Below, piece by piece: positions 27,501 through 41,831 of a stretch of 64,000 nt of DNA. The stretch is taken from the NCBI RefSeq assembly GCF_050947335.1, contig NW_027473316.1, positions 248,001 to 312,000 of the forward strand. Direction: 5' to 3'. The DNA comes from Megachile rotundata. Its lineage: Eukaryota; Arthropoda; Insecta; Hymenoptera; Megachilidae. Position numbers and translations under genes: made by a program. The notes below the pieces were generated by a model. The model searched no databases, was not told where the DNA came from, and saw only the letters and a list, made by a program, of their open reading frames with translations. Position 1 is the first letter of the stretch, and each line of letters begins with the position of its first letter.

Positions 27501-28644
27501 TTGTATGATTATGATTGAATGATTGTGATTGTATGACTGTGATTGTGTGATCGTGATTGTGATATTGTGATTGTATGATTTTGATTGTGAGATTGTGATT
27601 GTGAGATTGTGATTGTATGATAGTGATTGTATGATCGTGATTGTATGATCGTGATTGTGAGATTGTGATTGTATGATTGTGATTGTATGATTGTGATTGT
27701 ATGATTGTGATTGTATGATTGTGATTGTATGATTGTGATTGTATGATTGTGATTGTATGAGTGTGATTGTATGATAGTAATTGTATGATTGTGATTGTAT
27801 GATTGTGATTGTATGATTGTGATTGTATGATTGTGATTGTATGATTGTGATTGTATGATTGTGATTGTATGATTGTGATTGTATGATTGTGTTTGTATGA
27901 TTGTGATTGTGTGTTTGTGATTGTGTGATTGTGATTGTGTGATTGTGATTGTATGATTGTGATTGTATGATTGTGATTGTATGATTGTCATTGTATGATT
28001 GTGATTGTATGATTGTGATTGTATGATTGTGATTGTATGACTGTGATTGTATGACTGTGATTGTATGATTGTGATTGTATGATTGTGATTTTATGATTGT
28101 GATTGTATGATTGTGATTGTGAGATTGTGATGGTGAGATTGTGATTGTGAGATTGTGATTGTGAGATTGTGATTGTATGATTGTGATTTTTTGATTGTGA
28201 TTGTATGATTGTGATTGTATGATTGTGATTGTATGATTGTGATTGTATGATTGTGATTGTATGATTGTGATTGTATGATTGTGATTGTATGATTGTGATT
28301 GTATGATTGTGATTGTATGATTGTGATTGTATGATTGTGATTGTATGATTGTGATTGTATGATTGTGATAGTATGATTGTGATTGTATGATTGTGATTGC
28401 ATGATTGTGATTGTATGATAGTAATTGTATGATTGTGATGGTATGATTGTGATTGTATGATTGTGATTGTATGATTGCGATTGTATGATTGTGATCGTAT
28501 GATTGTGGTTGTATAATTAAGGTTGTATGATTGTTTCTGTATGATTGTGATTGTATGATTGCGATTGTATGATTGTGATTGTATGATTGTGATTGTATGA
28601 TTGTGATTGTATGATTGTGATCGTATGATTGTGATTCTTTGAAT

Positions 28645-28773
28645 GCGATTGTATGATTGCGATTGTATGATTGCGATTGTATGATTGCGATTGTATGATT
28701 GCGATTGTATGATTGCGATTGTATGATTGCGATTGTATGATTGCGATTGTATGATTGCGATTGTATGATTGCG
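28645..28773 (+). repeat. GCG (CpG) ladder, 10 steps
   Basis: Second ladder of U3, ten steps after GAATGCG, matching U1 at 16483. Confidence 0.9.
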
Positions 28774-29680
28774 ATTGTATGATTGTGATTGTATGATTGT
28801 GATTTTATGATTGTGATTGTATGATTGTGATTGTGAGATTGTGATTGTGAGATTGTGATTGTGAGATTGTGATTGTATGATTGTGATTTTGTGATTGTGA
28901 TTGTATGATTGTGATTGTATGATTGCGATTTTATGATTGCGATTGTATGATTCTGATTGTCTGATTGTGATTGTATGATTGTGATTGTGTGATTGTGACT
29001 GTATGATTGTGATTGTATGATTGTGATTGTATGATTGTGATTGTATGATTGTGATTGTATGATTGTGATTGTATGATTGTGATTGTATGATTGTGATTGT
29101 ATGATTGTGATTGTATGATAGTAATTGTATGATTATGATGGTATGATAGTGATTGTATGATTGTTTCTGTATGATTGCGATTGTATGATTATGATTGAAT
29201 GATTGTGATTGTATGACTGTGATTGTGTGATCGTGATTGTGATATTGTGATTGTATGATTTTGATTGTGAGATTGTGATTGTGAGATTGTGATTGTATGA
29301 TCGTGATTGTATGATCGTGATTGTATGATCGTGATTGTGAGATTGTGATTGTATGATTGTGATTGTATGATTGTGATTGTATGATTGTGATTGTATGATT
29401 GTGATTGTATGATTGTGATTGTATGAGTGTGATTGTATGATAGTAATTGTATGATTGTGATTGTATGATTGTGATTGTATGATTGTGATCGTATGATTGT
29501 GATTGTATGATTGTGATTGTATGATTGCGATTGTATGATTGTGATCGTATGATTGTGGTTGTATAATTAAGGTTGTATGATTGTTTCTGTATGATTGTGA
29601 TTGTATGATTGCGATTGTATGATTGTGATTGTATGATTGTGATTGTATGATTGTGATCGTATGATTGTGATTCTTTGATT

Positions 29681-29795
29681 GCGATTGTATGATTGCGATT
29701 GTATGATTGCGATTGTATGATTGCGATTGTATGATTGCGATTGTATGATTGCGATTGTATGATTGCGATTGTATGATTGCGATTGTATGATTGCG
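29681..29795 (+). repeat. GCG (CpG) ladder, 9 steps
   Basis: First ladder of V1. The V2 counterpart at 33669 has one step more and the V3 counterpart at 45693 has the same nine. Confidence 0.9.
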
Positions 29796-30842
29796 ATTGT
29801 ATGATTGTGATTGTATGATTGTGATTTTATGATTGTGATTGTATGATTGTGATTGTGAGATTGTGATTGTGAGATTGTGATTGTGAGATTGTGATTGTAT
29901 GATTGTGATTTTGTGATTGTGATTGTATGATTGTGATTGTATGATTGCGATTTTATGATTGCGATTGTATGATTCTGATTGTATGATTGTGATTGTATGA
30001 TTGTGATTGTGTGATTGTGACTGTATGATTGTGATTGTATGATTGTGATTGTATGATTGTGATTGTATGATTGTGATTGTATGATTGTGATTGTATGATT
30101 GTGATTGTATGATTGTGATTGTATGATTGTGATTGTATGATTGTGATTGTATGATTGTGATTGTATGATTGTGATTGTATGATTGTGATTGTATGATTGT
30201 GATTGTATGATTGTGATTGCATGATTGTGATTGTATGATAGTAATTGTATGATTGTGATCGTATGATTGTGGTTGTATAATTAAGGTTGTATGATTGTTT
30301 CTGTATGATTGTGATTGTATGATTGCGATTGTATGATTGTGATTGTATGATTGCGATTGTATGATTGCGATTGTATGATTGCGATTGTATGATTGTGATT
30401 GTATGATTGTGATTTTATGATTGTGATTGTATGATTGTGATTGTGAGATTGTGATTGTGAGATTGTGATTGTATGATTGTGATTGTATGATTGTGATTGT
30501 ATGATTGTGATTGTATGATTGTGATTGTATGATTGTGATTGTATGATTGTGATTGTATGATTGTGATTGTATGATTGTGATTGTATGATTGTGATTGTAT
30601 GATTGTGATTGCATGATTGTGATTGTATGATAGTAATTGTATGATTGTGATCGTATGATTGTGATTGTATGATTGTGATTGTATGATTGTGATTGTATGA
30701 TTGTGATCGTATGATTGTGGTTGTATAATTAAGGTTGTATGATTGTTTCTGTATGATTGTGATTGTATGATTGCGATTGTATGATTGTGATTGTATGATT
30801 GTGATTGTATGATTGTGATCGTATGATTGTGATTCTTTGATT

Positions 30843-30957
30843 GCGATTGTATGATTGCGATTGTATGATTGCGATTGTATGATTGCGATTGTATGATTGC
30901 GATTGTATGATTGCGATTGTATGATTGCGATTGTATGATTGCGATTGTATGATTGCG
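30843..30957 (+). repeat. GCG (CpG) ladder, 9 steps
   Basis: Second ladder of V1, followed directly by the ATTCTG and GATCG monomers that lead to GGATAATTG. Confidence 0.9.
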
Positions 30958-33668
30958 ATTGTATGATTGTGATTGTATGATTCTGATTGTATGTCTGTGA
31001 TCGTATGATTGTGATCGTATGATTGTGGTCGGATAATTGTGATTGTATGATTGTGATTGTATGATTGTGATTGTATGATTTTGATTGTTTGATTGTGATT
31101 GTATGATTGTGATTGTATGATTGTGATTCTATGATTGTGATTGTTTGATTCTGATTGTATGATTGTTATTGTATGATTCTGATTGTATGATTGTGATTGT
31201 ATGATTGTGATTGTATGATTGTGATTCTTTCATTGCGATTGTATGATTGTGATTGTATGATTGTGATTGTATGATTGTGATTCTTTCATTGCGATTGTAT
31301 GATTGTGATTGTATGATTGTGATTGTATGATTGTGATTGTATGATTGTGATTGTATGATTGTGATTTTATGATTGTGATCGTACGATTGTGGTTGTATAA
31401 TTAAGGTTGTATGATTATTTCTTTATGATTGTGATTGTATGATTGCGGTTGTATGATTGTGGTTGTATGATTGTGATTGTATGATTGTGATCGTATGATT
31501 GTGAATCTTTGATTGCGATTGTATGATTGTGATTGTATGATTGTGATTGTATGATTGAGATTGTATGATTGTGATTGTATGATTGTGATTGTATGATAGT
31601 GATTGTATGATTGTTTCTGTATGATTGTGATTGTATGATTGCGATTGTATGATTATGATTGTATAATTGTGATTGTATGATTGTGATTGTGTGATTGTGA
31701 TTGTGAGATTTGATTGTATGATCGTGATTGTATGATCGTGATTGTGAGATTGTGATTGTATGATTGTGATTGAATGATTGTGATTGTATGATAGTAATTG
31801 TATGATTGTGATTGTATGATTCGGATTGTATGATTGTGATTGTATGATTGTGATTGTATGACTGTGATCGTATGATTGTGATTCTTTGATTGCGATTGTA
31901 TGATTGTGATTGTATGATTGTGATTGTATGATTGTGATTGTATGATTGTGATTGTATGATTGTGATTGTATGATTGTGATCGTATGATTGTGGTTGTATA
32001 ATTAAGGTTGTCTGATTGTTTCTGTATGATTGTGATTGTATGATTGCGATTGTATGATTGTGATTGTATGATTGTGATTGCATGATTGTGATTGTATGAT
32101 TGTGATTGTATGATTGTGATTGTATGATTGTGGTTGTATGATTGTGATTGTATGATTGTGATTGTATGATTGTGATTCTTTCATTGCGATTGTATGATTG
32201 TGATTGTATGATTGTGATTGTATGATTGTGATTGTATGATTGTGATTGTATGATTGTGATTGTATGATTGTGATCGTATGATTGTGGTTGCATAATTAAG
32301 GTTGTATGATTGTTTCTGTATGATTGTGATTGTATGATGCGATTGTATGATCGTGATTGTGAGATTGTGATTGTGAGATTGTGATTGTATGATTGTGATT
32401 GAATGATTGTGATTGTGTGATAGTAATTGTATGATTGTGATTGTATGATTGTGATTGTATGATTGTGATTGTATGATTGTGATTGTATGATAGTAATTGT
32501 ATGATTATGATGGTATGATAGTGATTGTATGATTGTTTCTGTATGATTGCGATTGTATGATTATGATTGAATGATTGTGATTGTATGACTGTGATTGTGT
32601 GATCGTGATTGTGATATTGTGATTGTATGATTTTGATTGTGAGATTGTGATTGTGAGATTGTGATTGTATGATCGTGATTGTATGATCGTGATTGTATGA
32701 TCGTGATTGTGAGATTGTGATTGTATGATTGTGATTGTATGATTGTGATTGTATGATTGTGATTGTATGATTGTGATTGTATGATTGTGATTGTATGAGT
32801 GTGATTGTATGATAGTAATTGTATGATTGTGATTGTATGATTGTGATTGTATGATTGTGATTGTATGATTGTGATTGTATGATTGTGATTGTATGATTGT
32901 GATTGTATGATTGTGATTGTATGATTGTGTTTGTATGATTGTGATTGTGTGTTTGTGATTGTGTGATTGTGATTGTGTGATTGTGATTGTATGATTGTGA
33001 TTGTATGATTGTGATTGTATGACTGTCATTGTATGATTGTGATTGTATGATTGTGATTGTATGATTGTGATTGCATGATTGTGATTGCATGATTGTGATT
33101 GTATGATTGTGATTGTATGATTGTGATTGTATGACTGTGATTGTATGATTGTGATTGTATGATTGTGATTGTATGATTGTGATTTTATGATTGTGATTGT
33201 AAGATTGTGATTGTGAGATTGTGATGGTGAGATTGTGATTGTGAGATTGTGATTGTGAGATTGTGATTGTATGATTGTGATTTTTTGATTGTGATTGTAT
33301 GATTGTGATTGTATGATTGTGATTGTATGATTGTGATTGTATGATTGTGATTGTATGATTGTGATTGTATGATTGTGATTGTATGATTGTGATTGTATGA
33401 TTGTGATTGTATGATTGTGATTGTATGATTGTGATTGCATGATTGTGATTGTATGATAGTAATTGTATGATTGTGATCGTATGATTGTGATTGTATGATT
33501 GTGATTGTATGATTGCGATTGTATGATTGTGATCGTATGATTGTGGTTGTATAATTAAGGTTGTATGATTGTTTCTGTATGATTGTGATTGTATGATTGC
33601 GATTGTATGATTGTGATTGTATGATTGTGATTGTATGATTGTGATCGTATGATTGTGATTCTTTGATT

Positions 33669-33797
33669 GCGATTGTATGATTGCGATTGTATGATTGCGA
33701 TTGTATGATTGCGATTGTATGATTGCGATTGTATGATTGCGATTGTATGATTGCGATTGTATGATTGCGATTGTATGATTGCGATTGTATGATTGCG
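33669..33797 (+). repeat. GCG (CpG) ladder, 10 steps
   Basis: First ladder of V2. The tenth step accounts for the 14-bp rise in V1-V2 offset from 3,988 to 4,002. Confidence 0.9.
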
Positions 33798-34774
33798 ATT
33801 GTATGATTGTGATTGTATGATTGTGATTTTATGATTGTGATTGTATGATTGTGATTGTGAGATTGTGATTGTGAGATTGTGATTGTGAGATTGTGATTGT
33901 ATGATTGTGATTTTGTGATTGTGATTGTATGATTGTGATTGTATGATTGCGATTTTATGATTGCGATTGTATGATTCTGATTGTATGATTGTGATTGTAT
34001 GATTGTGATTGTGTGATTGTGACTGTATGATTGTGATTGTATGATTGTGATTGTATGATTGTGATTGTATGATTGTGATTGTATGATTGTGATTGTATGA
34101 TTGTGATTGTATGATTGTGATTGTATGATTGTGATTGTATGATTGTGATTGTATGATTGTGATTGTATGATTGTGATTGTATGATTGTGATTGTATGATT
34201 GTGATTGTATGATTGTGATTACATGATTGTGATTGTATGATAGTAATTGTATGATTGTGATCGTATGATTGTGGTTGTATAATTAAGGTTGTATGATTGT
34301 TTCTGTATGATTGTGATTGTATGATTGCGATTGTATGATTGTGATTGTATGATTGCGATTGTATGATTGCGATTGTATGATTGCGATTGTATGATTGTGA
34401 TTGTATGATTGTGATTTTATGATTGTGATTGTATGATTGTGATTGTGAGATTGTGATTGTGAGATTGTGATTGTATGATTGTGATTGTATGATTGTGATT
34501 GTATGATTGTGATTGTATGATTGTGATTGTATGATTGTGATTGTATGATTGTGATTGTATGATTGTGATTGTATGATTGTGATTGTATGATTGTGATTGT
34601 ATGATTGTGATTGCATGATTGTGATTGTATGATAGTAATTGTATGATTGTGATCGTATGATTGTGATTGTATGATTGTGATTGTATGATTGTGATTGTAT
34701 GATTGCGATTGTATGATTGTGATTGTATGATTGTGATTGTATGATTGTGATCGTATGATTGTGATTCTTTGATT

Positions 34775-34889
34775 GCGATTGTATGATTGCGATTGTATGA
34801 TTGCGATTGTATGATTGCGATTGTATGATTGCGATTGTATGATTGCGATTGTATGATTGCGATTGTATGATTGCGATTGTATGATTGCG
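34775..34889 (+). repeat. GCG (CpG) ladder, 9 steps
   Basis: Second ladder of V2, nine steps. The AATTAAGG marker that precedes its V1 counterpart has been lost with 70 bp. Confidence 0.9.
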
Positions 34890-36859
34890 ATTGTATGATT
34901 GTGATTGTATGATTCTGATTGTATGACTGTGATCGTATGATTGTGATCGTATGATTGTGATCGGATAATTGTGATTGTATGATTGTGATTGTATGATTGT
35001 GATTGTATGATTTTGATTGTTTGATTGTGATTGTATGATTGTGATTGTATGATTGTGATTCTATGATTGTGATTGTTTGATTCTGATTGTATGATTGTTA
35101 TTGTATGATTCTGATTGTATGATTGTGATTGTATGATTGTGATTGTATGATTGTGATTCTTTCATTGCGATTGTATGATTGTGATTGTATGATTGTGATT
35201 GTATGATTGTGATTCTTTCATTGCGATTGTATGATTGTGATTGTATGATTGTGATTGTATGATTGTGATTGTATGATTGTGATTGTATGATTGTGATTTT
35301 ATGATTGTGATCGTACGATTGTGGTTGTATAATTAAGGTTGTATGATTATTTCTTTATGATTGTGATTGTATGATTGCGGTTGTATGATTGTGGTTGTAT
35401 GATTGTGATTGTATGATTGTGATCGTATGATTGTGAATCTTTGATTGCGATTGTATGATTGTGATTGTATGATTGTGATTGTATGATTGAGATTGTATGA
35501 TTGTGATTGTATGACTGTGATTGTATGATAGTGATTGTATGATTGTTTCTGTATGATTGTGATTGTATGATTGCGATTGTATGATTATGATTGTATAATT
35601 GTGATTGTATGATTGTGATTGTGTGATTGTGATTGTGAGATTTGATTGTATGATCGTGATTGTATGATCGTGATTGTGAGATTGTGATTGTATGATTGTG
35701 ATTGAATGATTGTGATTGTATGATAGTAATTGTATGATTGTGATTGTATGATTCGGATTGTATGATTGTGATTGTATGATTGTGATTGTATGACTGTGAT
35801 CGTATGATTGTGATTCTTTGATTGCGATTGTATGATTGTGATTGTATGATTGTGATTGTATGATTGTGATTGTATGATTGTGATTGCATGATTGTAATTG
35901 TATGATTGTGATTGCATGATAGTGGTTGTATGATTGTGATTGTATGATTGTGATTGTATGATTGCGATCGTATGATTGTGATTGTATGATTGTGATTGTA
36001 TGATAGTGATTGTATGATAGTGATTGTATGATTGTGATTGTATGATTGCGATTGTATGATTATGATTGAATGATTGTGATTGTATGACTGTGATTGTGTG
36101 ATTGTGATTGTGAGATTGTGATTGTATGATCGTGATTGTGAGATTGTGATTGTATGTTTGTGATTGTATGATTGTGATTGTATGATTGTGAATGTATGAT
36201 TGTGATTGTATGAGTGTGATTGTATGATAGTAATTGTATGATTGTGATTGTATGATTGTGATTGTATGATTGTGATTGTATGATTGTGATTGTATGATTG
36301 TTATTGTATGATTGTGATTGTATGACTGTGATTGTATGATTGTGATTGTATGATTGTGATTGTATGATTGTGATTGTATGATTGTGATTGTATGATTGTG
36401 TTTGCATGATTGTGATTACATGATTGTGATTGTGTGATTGTGATTGTGTGATTGTGACTGTATGATTGTGATTGTATGATTGTGATTGTATGATTGTGAT
36501 TGTATGATGGTGATTGTATGATTGTGATTGTATGATTGTGATTGTATGATTGTGATTGTATGATTGTGATTGTATGATTGTGATTGTATGATTGTGATTG
36601 TATGATTGTGATTGTATGATTGTGATTGCATGATTGTGATTGTATGATTGTGATGGTATGATTGTGATCGTATGATTGTGATTGTATGATTGTGATTGTA
36701 TGATTGCGATTGTATGATTGTGATCGTATGATTGTGGTTGTATAATTAAGGTTGTATGATTGTTTCTGTATGATTGTGATTGTATGATTGCGATTGTATG
36801 ATTGCGATTGTATGATTGTGATTGTATGATTGTGATCGTATGATTGTGATTCTTTGATT

Positions 36860-36946
36860 GCGATTGTATGATTGCGATTGTATGATTGCGATTGTATGAT
36901 TGCGATTGTATGATTGCGATTGTATGATTGCGATTGTATGATTGCG
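36860..36946 (+). repeat. GCG (CpG) ladder, 7 steps
   Basis: Seven steps in Y copy 1, followed by TTTTATG and three GAG monomers. Confidence 0.9.
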
Positions 36947-37559
36947 ATTGTATGATTGTGATTTTATGATTGTGATTGTATGATTGTGATTGTGAGATTG
37001 TGATTGTGAGATTGTGATTGTGAGATTGTGATTGTATGATTGTGATTTTGTGATTGTGATTGTATGATTGTGATTGTATGATTGCGATTGTATGATTGCG
37101 ATTGTATGATTCTGATTGTATGATTGTGATCGTATGATTGTGATCGTATGATTGTGATCGTATAATTGTGATCGTATGATTGTGATGGTATGATTGTGAT
37201 TGTATGATTGTGATTTTATGATTGTGATTGTGAGATTGTGATTGTATGATTGCGATTGTATGATTGTTATTGTATGATTGTGATTGTGTGATTGTGATTG
37301 TATGATTGTGATTGTATGATTGTGATTGTATGAGTGTGATTGTATGATTGTGATTGTATGATTGTGATTGTATGCTAGTGATTGTATGATTGTTTCTGTA
37401 TGATTGTGATTGTATGATTGTGATCGTATGATTGTGGTTGTATAATTAAGGTTGTATGATTGTTTCTGTATGATTGTGATTGTATGATTGCGATTGTATG
37501 ATTGTGATTGTATGATTGTGATTGTATGATTGTGATCGTATGATTGTGATTCTTTGATT

Positions 37560-37688
37560 GCGATTGTATGATTGCGATTGTATGATTGCGATTGTATGAT
37601 TGCGATTGTATGATTGCGATTGTATGATTGCGATTGTATGATTGCGATTGTATGATTGCGATTGTATGATTGCGATTGTATGATTGCG
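37560..37688 (+). repeat. GCG (CpG) ladder, 10 steps
   Basis: Ten steps. The Y copy 2 counterpart at 50309 has twelve. Confidence 0.9.
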
Positions 37689-40600
37689 ATTGTATGATTG
37701 TGATTGTGAGATTGTGATTGTGAGATTGTGATTGTATGATTGTGATTTTGTGATTGTGATTGTATGATTGTGATTGTATGATTGCGATTGTATGATTGCG
37801 ATTGTATGATTCTGATTGTATGATTGTGATCGTATGATTGTGATCGTATGATTGTGATCGGATAATTGTGATTGTATGATTGTGATTGTATGATTGTGAT
37901 TGTATGATTGTGATTGTTTGATTGTGATTGTATGATTGTGATTGTATGATTGTGATTCTATGATTGTGATTGTTTGATTCTGATTGTATGATTGTTATTG
38001 TATGATTCTGATTGTATGATTGTGATTGTATGATTGTGATTGTATGATTGTGATTGAATGATTGTGATTCTTTCATTGCGATTGTATGATTGTGATTGTA
38101 TGATTGTGATTGTATGATTGTGGTTGTATGATTGTGATTGTATGATTGTGATTGTATGATTGTGATTCTTTCATTGCGATTGTATGATTGTGATTGTATG
38201 ATTGTGATTGTATGATTGTGATTGTATGATTGTGATTGTATGATTGTGATTGTATGATTGTGATCGTATGATTGTGGTTGTATAATTAAGGTTGTATGAT
38301 TGTTTCTGTATGATTGTGATTGTATGATTGCGATTGTATGATCGTGATTGTGAGATTGTGATTGTGAGATTGTGATTGTATGATTGTGATTGAATGATTG
38401 TGATTGTGTGATAGTAATTGTATGATTGTGATTGTATGATTGTGATTGTATGATTGTGATTGTATGATTGTGATTGTATGATAGTAATTGTATGATTATG
38501 ATGGTATGATGGTGATTGTATGATTGTTTCTGTATGATTGTGATTGTATGATTGCGATTGTATGATTATGATTGTATAATTGTGATTGTATGATTGTGAT
38601 TGTGTGATTGTGATTGTGAGATTTGATTGTATGATCGTGATTGTATGATCGTGATTGTGAGATTGTGATTGTATGATTGTGATTGAATGATTGTGATTGC
38701 ATGATAGTAATTGTATGATTGCGATTGTATGATTGCGATTGTATGATTGTGATTGTATGATTGTGATTGTATGACTGTGATCGTATGATTGTGATTCTTT
38801 GATTGCGATTGTATGATTGTGATTGTATGATTGTGATTGCATGATTGTAATTGTATGATTGTGATTGTATGACTGTGATTGTATGATTGTGATTGTATGA
38901 TTGTGATTGTATGATTGTGATTGTATGATAGTGATTGTATGATTGTTTCTGTATGATTGTGATTGTATGATTGCGATTGTATGATTATGATTGTATGATT
39001 GTGATTGTATGATTGTGATTGTGTGATTGTGATTGTGAGATTGTGATTGTATGATCGTGATTGTATGATCGTGATTGTGAGATTGTGGTTGTATGATTGT
39101 GATTGTATGATTGTGATTGTATGATAGTAATTGTATGATTGTGATAGTATGATTGCGATTGTATGATTGTGATTGTATGATTGTGATTGTATGATTGTGA
39201 TAGTATGATTGTGATTCTTTCATTGCGATTGTATGATTATGATTGTATGATTGTGATTGTATGATTGTGATTGTATGATTGTGATCGCATGATTGTGGTT
39301 CTTTGATTGCGATTGTATGATTGTGATTGTATGATTGTGATTGTATGATCGTGATTGTGAGATTGTGATTGTGAGATTGTGATCGTATCATTGTGATTGA
39401 ATGATTGTGATTGTATGATATTAATTGTATGATTGTGATTGTATGATTGCGATTGTATGATTGTGATTGTATGATTGCGATTGTATGATTGTGATCGTAT
39501 GATTGTGATTCTTTGATTGCGATTGTATGATTGTGATTGTGTGATTGTGATTGTATGATTGTGATTGTATGATTATGGTTGCATGATTGTGATTGTATGA
39601 TTGTGATTCTTTCATTGCGATTGTATGATTGTGATTGTATGATTGTGATTGTATGATTGTGATTGTATGATTGTGATTGTATGATTGTGATCGTATGATT
39701 GTGGTTGTATAATTAAGGTTGTATGATTGTTTCTGTATGATTGTGATTGAATGATTGCGATTGTATGATTGTGATTGTATGATTGTGATTGCCTGATTGT
39801 GATTGTATGATTGTGATTGCCTGATTGTGATTGTATGATTGTGATTGTATGATTGTGATTGTATGATTGTGATCGTATGATTGTGATTGTATGATTGTGA
39901 TTGTATGATTGTGATTGTATGATTGTGATTGTATGATTGTGATTGTATGATTGTGATTGTATGATTGTGATTGTATGATTGTGATCGTATGATTGTGGTT
40001 GTATAATTAAGGTCGTCTGATTGTTTCTGTATGATTGTGATTGTATGATTGCGATTGTATGATTGTGATTGTATGATTGTGATTGCATGATTGTGATTGT
40101 ATGATTGTGATTGTATGATTGTGATTGTATGATTGTGGTTGTATGATTGTGATTGTATGATTGTGATTGTATGATTGTGATTCTTTCATTGCGATTGTAT
40201 GATTGTGATTGTATGATTGTGATTGTATGATTGTGATTGTATGATTGTGATTGTATGATTGTGATCGTATGATTGTGGTTGCATAATTAAGGTTGTATGA
40301 TTGTTTCTGTATGATTGTGATTGTATGATTGCGATTGTATGATCGTGATTGTGAGATTGTGATTGTGAGATTGTGATTGTATGATTGTGATTGAATGATT
40401 GTGATTGTGTGATAGTAATTGTATGATTGTGATTGTATGATTGTGATTGTATGATTGTGATTGTATGATTGTGATTGTATGATTGTGATTGTATGATAGT
40501 AATTGTATGATTATGATGGTATGATAGTGATTGTATGATTGTTTCTGTATGATTGCGATTGTATGATTATGATTGAATGATTGTGATTGTATGACTGTGA

Positions 40601-41716
40601 TTGTGTGATCGTGATTGTGATATTGTGATTGTATGATTTTGATTGTGAGATTGTGATTGTGAGATTGTGATTGTATGATCGTGATTGTATGATCGTGATT
40701 GTATGATCGTGATTGTGAGATTGTGATTGTATGATTGTGATTGTATGATTGTGATTGTATGATTGTGATTGTATGATTGTGACTGTATGATTGTGATTGT
40801 ATGATTGTGATTGTATGAGTGTGATTGTATGATAGTAATTGTATGATTGTGATTGTATGATTGTGATTGTATGATTGTGATTGTATGATTGTGATTGTAT
40901 GATTGTGATTGTATGATTGTGATTGTATGATTGTGTTTGTATGATTGTGATTGTGTGTTTGTGATTGTGTGATTGTGATTGTGTGATTGTGATTGTATGA
41001 TTGTGATTGTATGATTGTGATTGTATGATTGTCATTGTATGATTGTGATTGTATGATTGTGATTGTATGATTGTGATTGTATGACTGTGATTGTATGACT
41101 GTGATTGTATTATTGTGATTGTATGATTGTGATTTTATGATTGTGATTGTATGATTGTGATTGTGAGATTGTGATGGTGAGATTGTGATTGTGAGATTGT
41201 GATTGTGAGATTGTGATTGTATGATTGTGATTTTTTGATTGTGATTGTATGATTGTGATTGTATGATTGTGATTGTATGATTGTGATTGTATGATTGTGA
41301 TTGTATGATTGTGATTGTATGATTGTGATTGTATGATTGTGATTGTATGATTGTGATTGTATGATTGTGATTGTATGATTGTGATTGTATGATTGTGATT
41401 GTATGATTGTGATTGTATGATTGTGATTGTATGATTGTGATTGTATGATTGTGATTGTATGATTGTGATTGTATGATTGTGATTGCATGATTGTGATTGT
41501 ATGATAGTAATTGTATGATTGTGATGGTATGATTGTGATTGTATGATTGTGATTGTATGATTGCGATTGTATGATTGTGATCGTATGATTGTGGTTGTAT
41601 AATTAAGGTTGTATGATTGTTTCTGTATGATTGTGATTGTATGATTGCGATTGTATGATTGTGATTGTATGATTGTGATTGTATGATTGTGATCGTATGA
41701 TTGTGATTCTTTGAAT

Positions 41717-41831
41717 GCGATTGTATGATTGCGATTGTATGATTGCGATTGTATGATTGCGATTGTATGATTGCGATTGTATGATTGCGATTGTATGATT
41801 GCGATTGTATGATTGCGATTGTATGATTGCG
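41717..41831 (+). repeat. GCG (CpG) ladder, 9 steps
   Basis: Nine steps after GAATGCG in block W, the same form as at 2109. Confidence 0.9.

Larger units (their letters stand above)
23039..29560 (+). repeat. HOR unit U3 (6,522 bp)
   Basis: U3 is the same length as U1 and carries its landmarks at offset 12,162 or within one or two monomers of it. The inherited single-base deletions are near 23661 and 25452. One extra monomer with GATAGTATG appears near 28370, a private one-unit gain. The right junction marker at 29561 is GTATAATTAAGG rather than GTGTAATTAAGG, and from there the order switches to the V module, so this junction is a recombination breakpoint between HOR families. Confidence 0.87.
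29561..33548 (+). repeat. HOR block V1 (3,988 bp)
   Basis: Between AATTAAGG markers at 29561 and 33549 lie 285 monomers minus two single-base deletions (near 31710 and 32338). It contains GCG ladders at 29681 and 30843, a GGTCGGATAATTG variant near 31028, the GTTTGATTCTG/GTTATTG module at about 31085-31190, an ATTATTTCTTTATG variant near 31415, and a U-like tail from 32290. It matches V2 at offsets of 3,988, 4,002 and 3,932, the changes being whole monomers. A 70-bp stretch carrying the AATTAAGG marker at 30723 is present here and missing in V2. Confidence 0.8.
33549..36660 (+). repeat. HOR block V2, V-type part
   Basis: This copies V1 from 29561 and then extends further. The later part, with ATTATTTCTTTATG near 35347 and the GAGATTTG deletion near 35640, matches 47.4-48.5 kb at a constant offset of 12,108. 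GCG ladders start at 33669 and 34775. The end (36.06-36.63 kb) contains TATGTTTGTG, GAATGTATG, GAGTGTG and GTTATTG variants that are also seen, in damaged form, at 48.28-48.6 kb and intact around 51.7-52.05 kb. Confidence 0.78.
36661..38279 (+). repeat. Y module copy 1
   Basis: The module carries AATTAAGG markers near 36740 and 37440, GCG ladders at 36860 and 37560, consecutive GATCG monomers with GATCGTATAATTG (37130-37180), a GATGGTATG variant near 37190, the rare TATGCTAGTG variant near 37374, GATCGGATAATTG near 37855 and a GTTTGATTCTG/GTTATTG module at about 37917-38015. From 37375 to 38076 it matches 50124-50867 (offset 12,749). Related Y copies lie at 48.9-50.9 and 52.3-53.4 kb. Confidence 0.75.
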
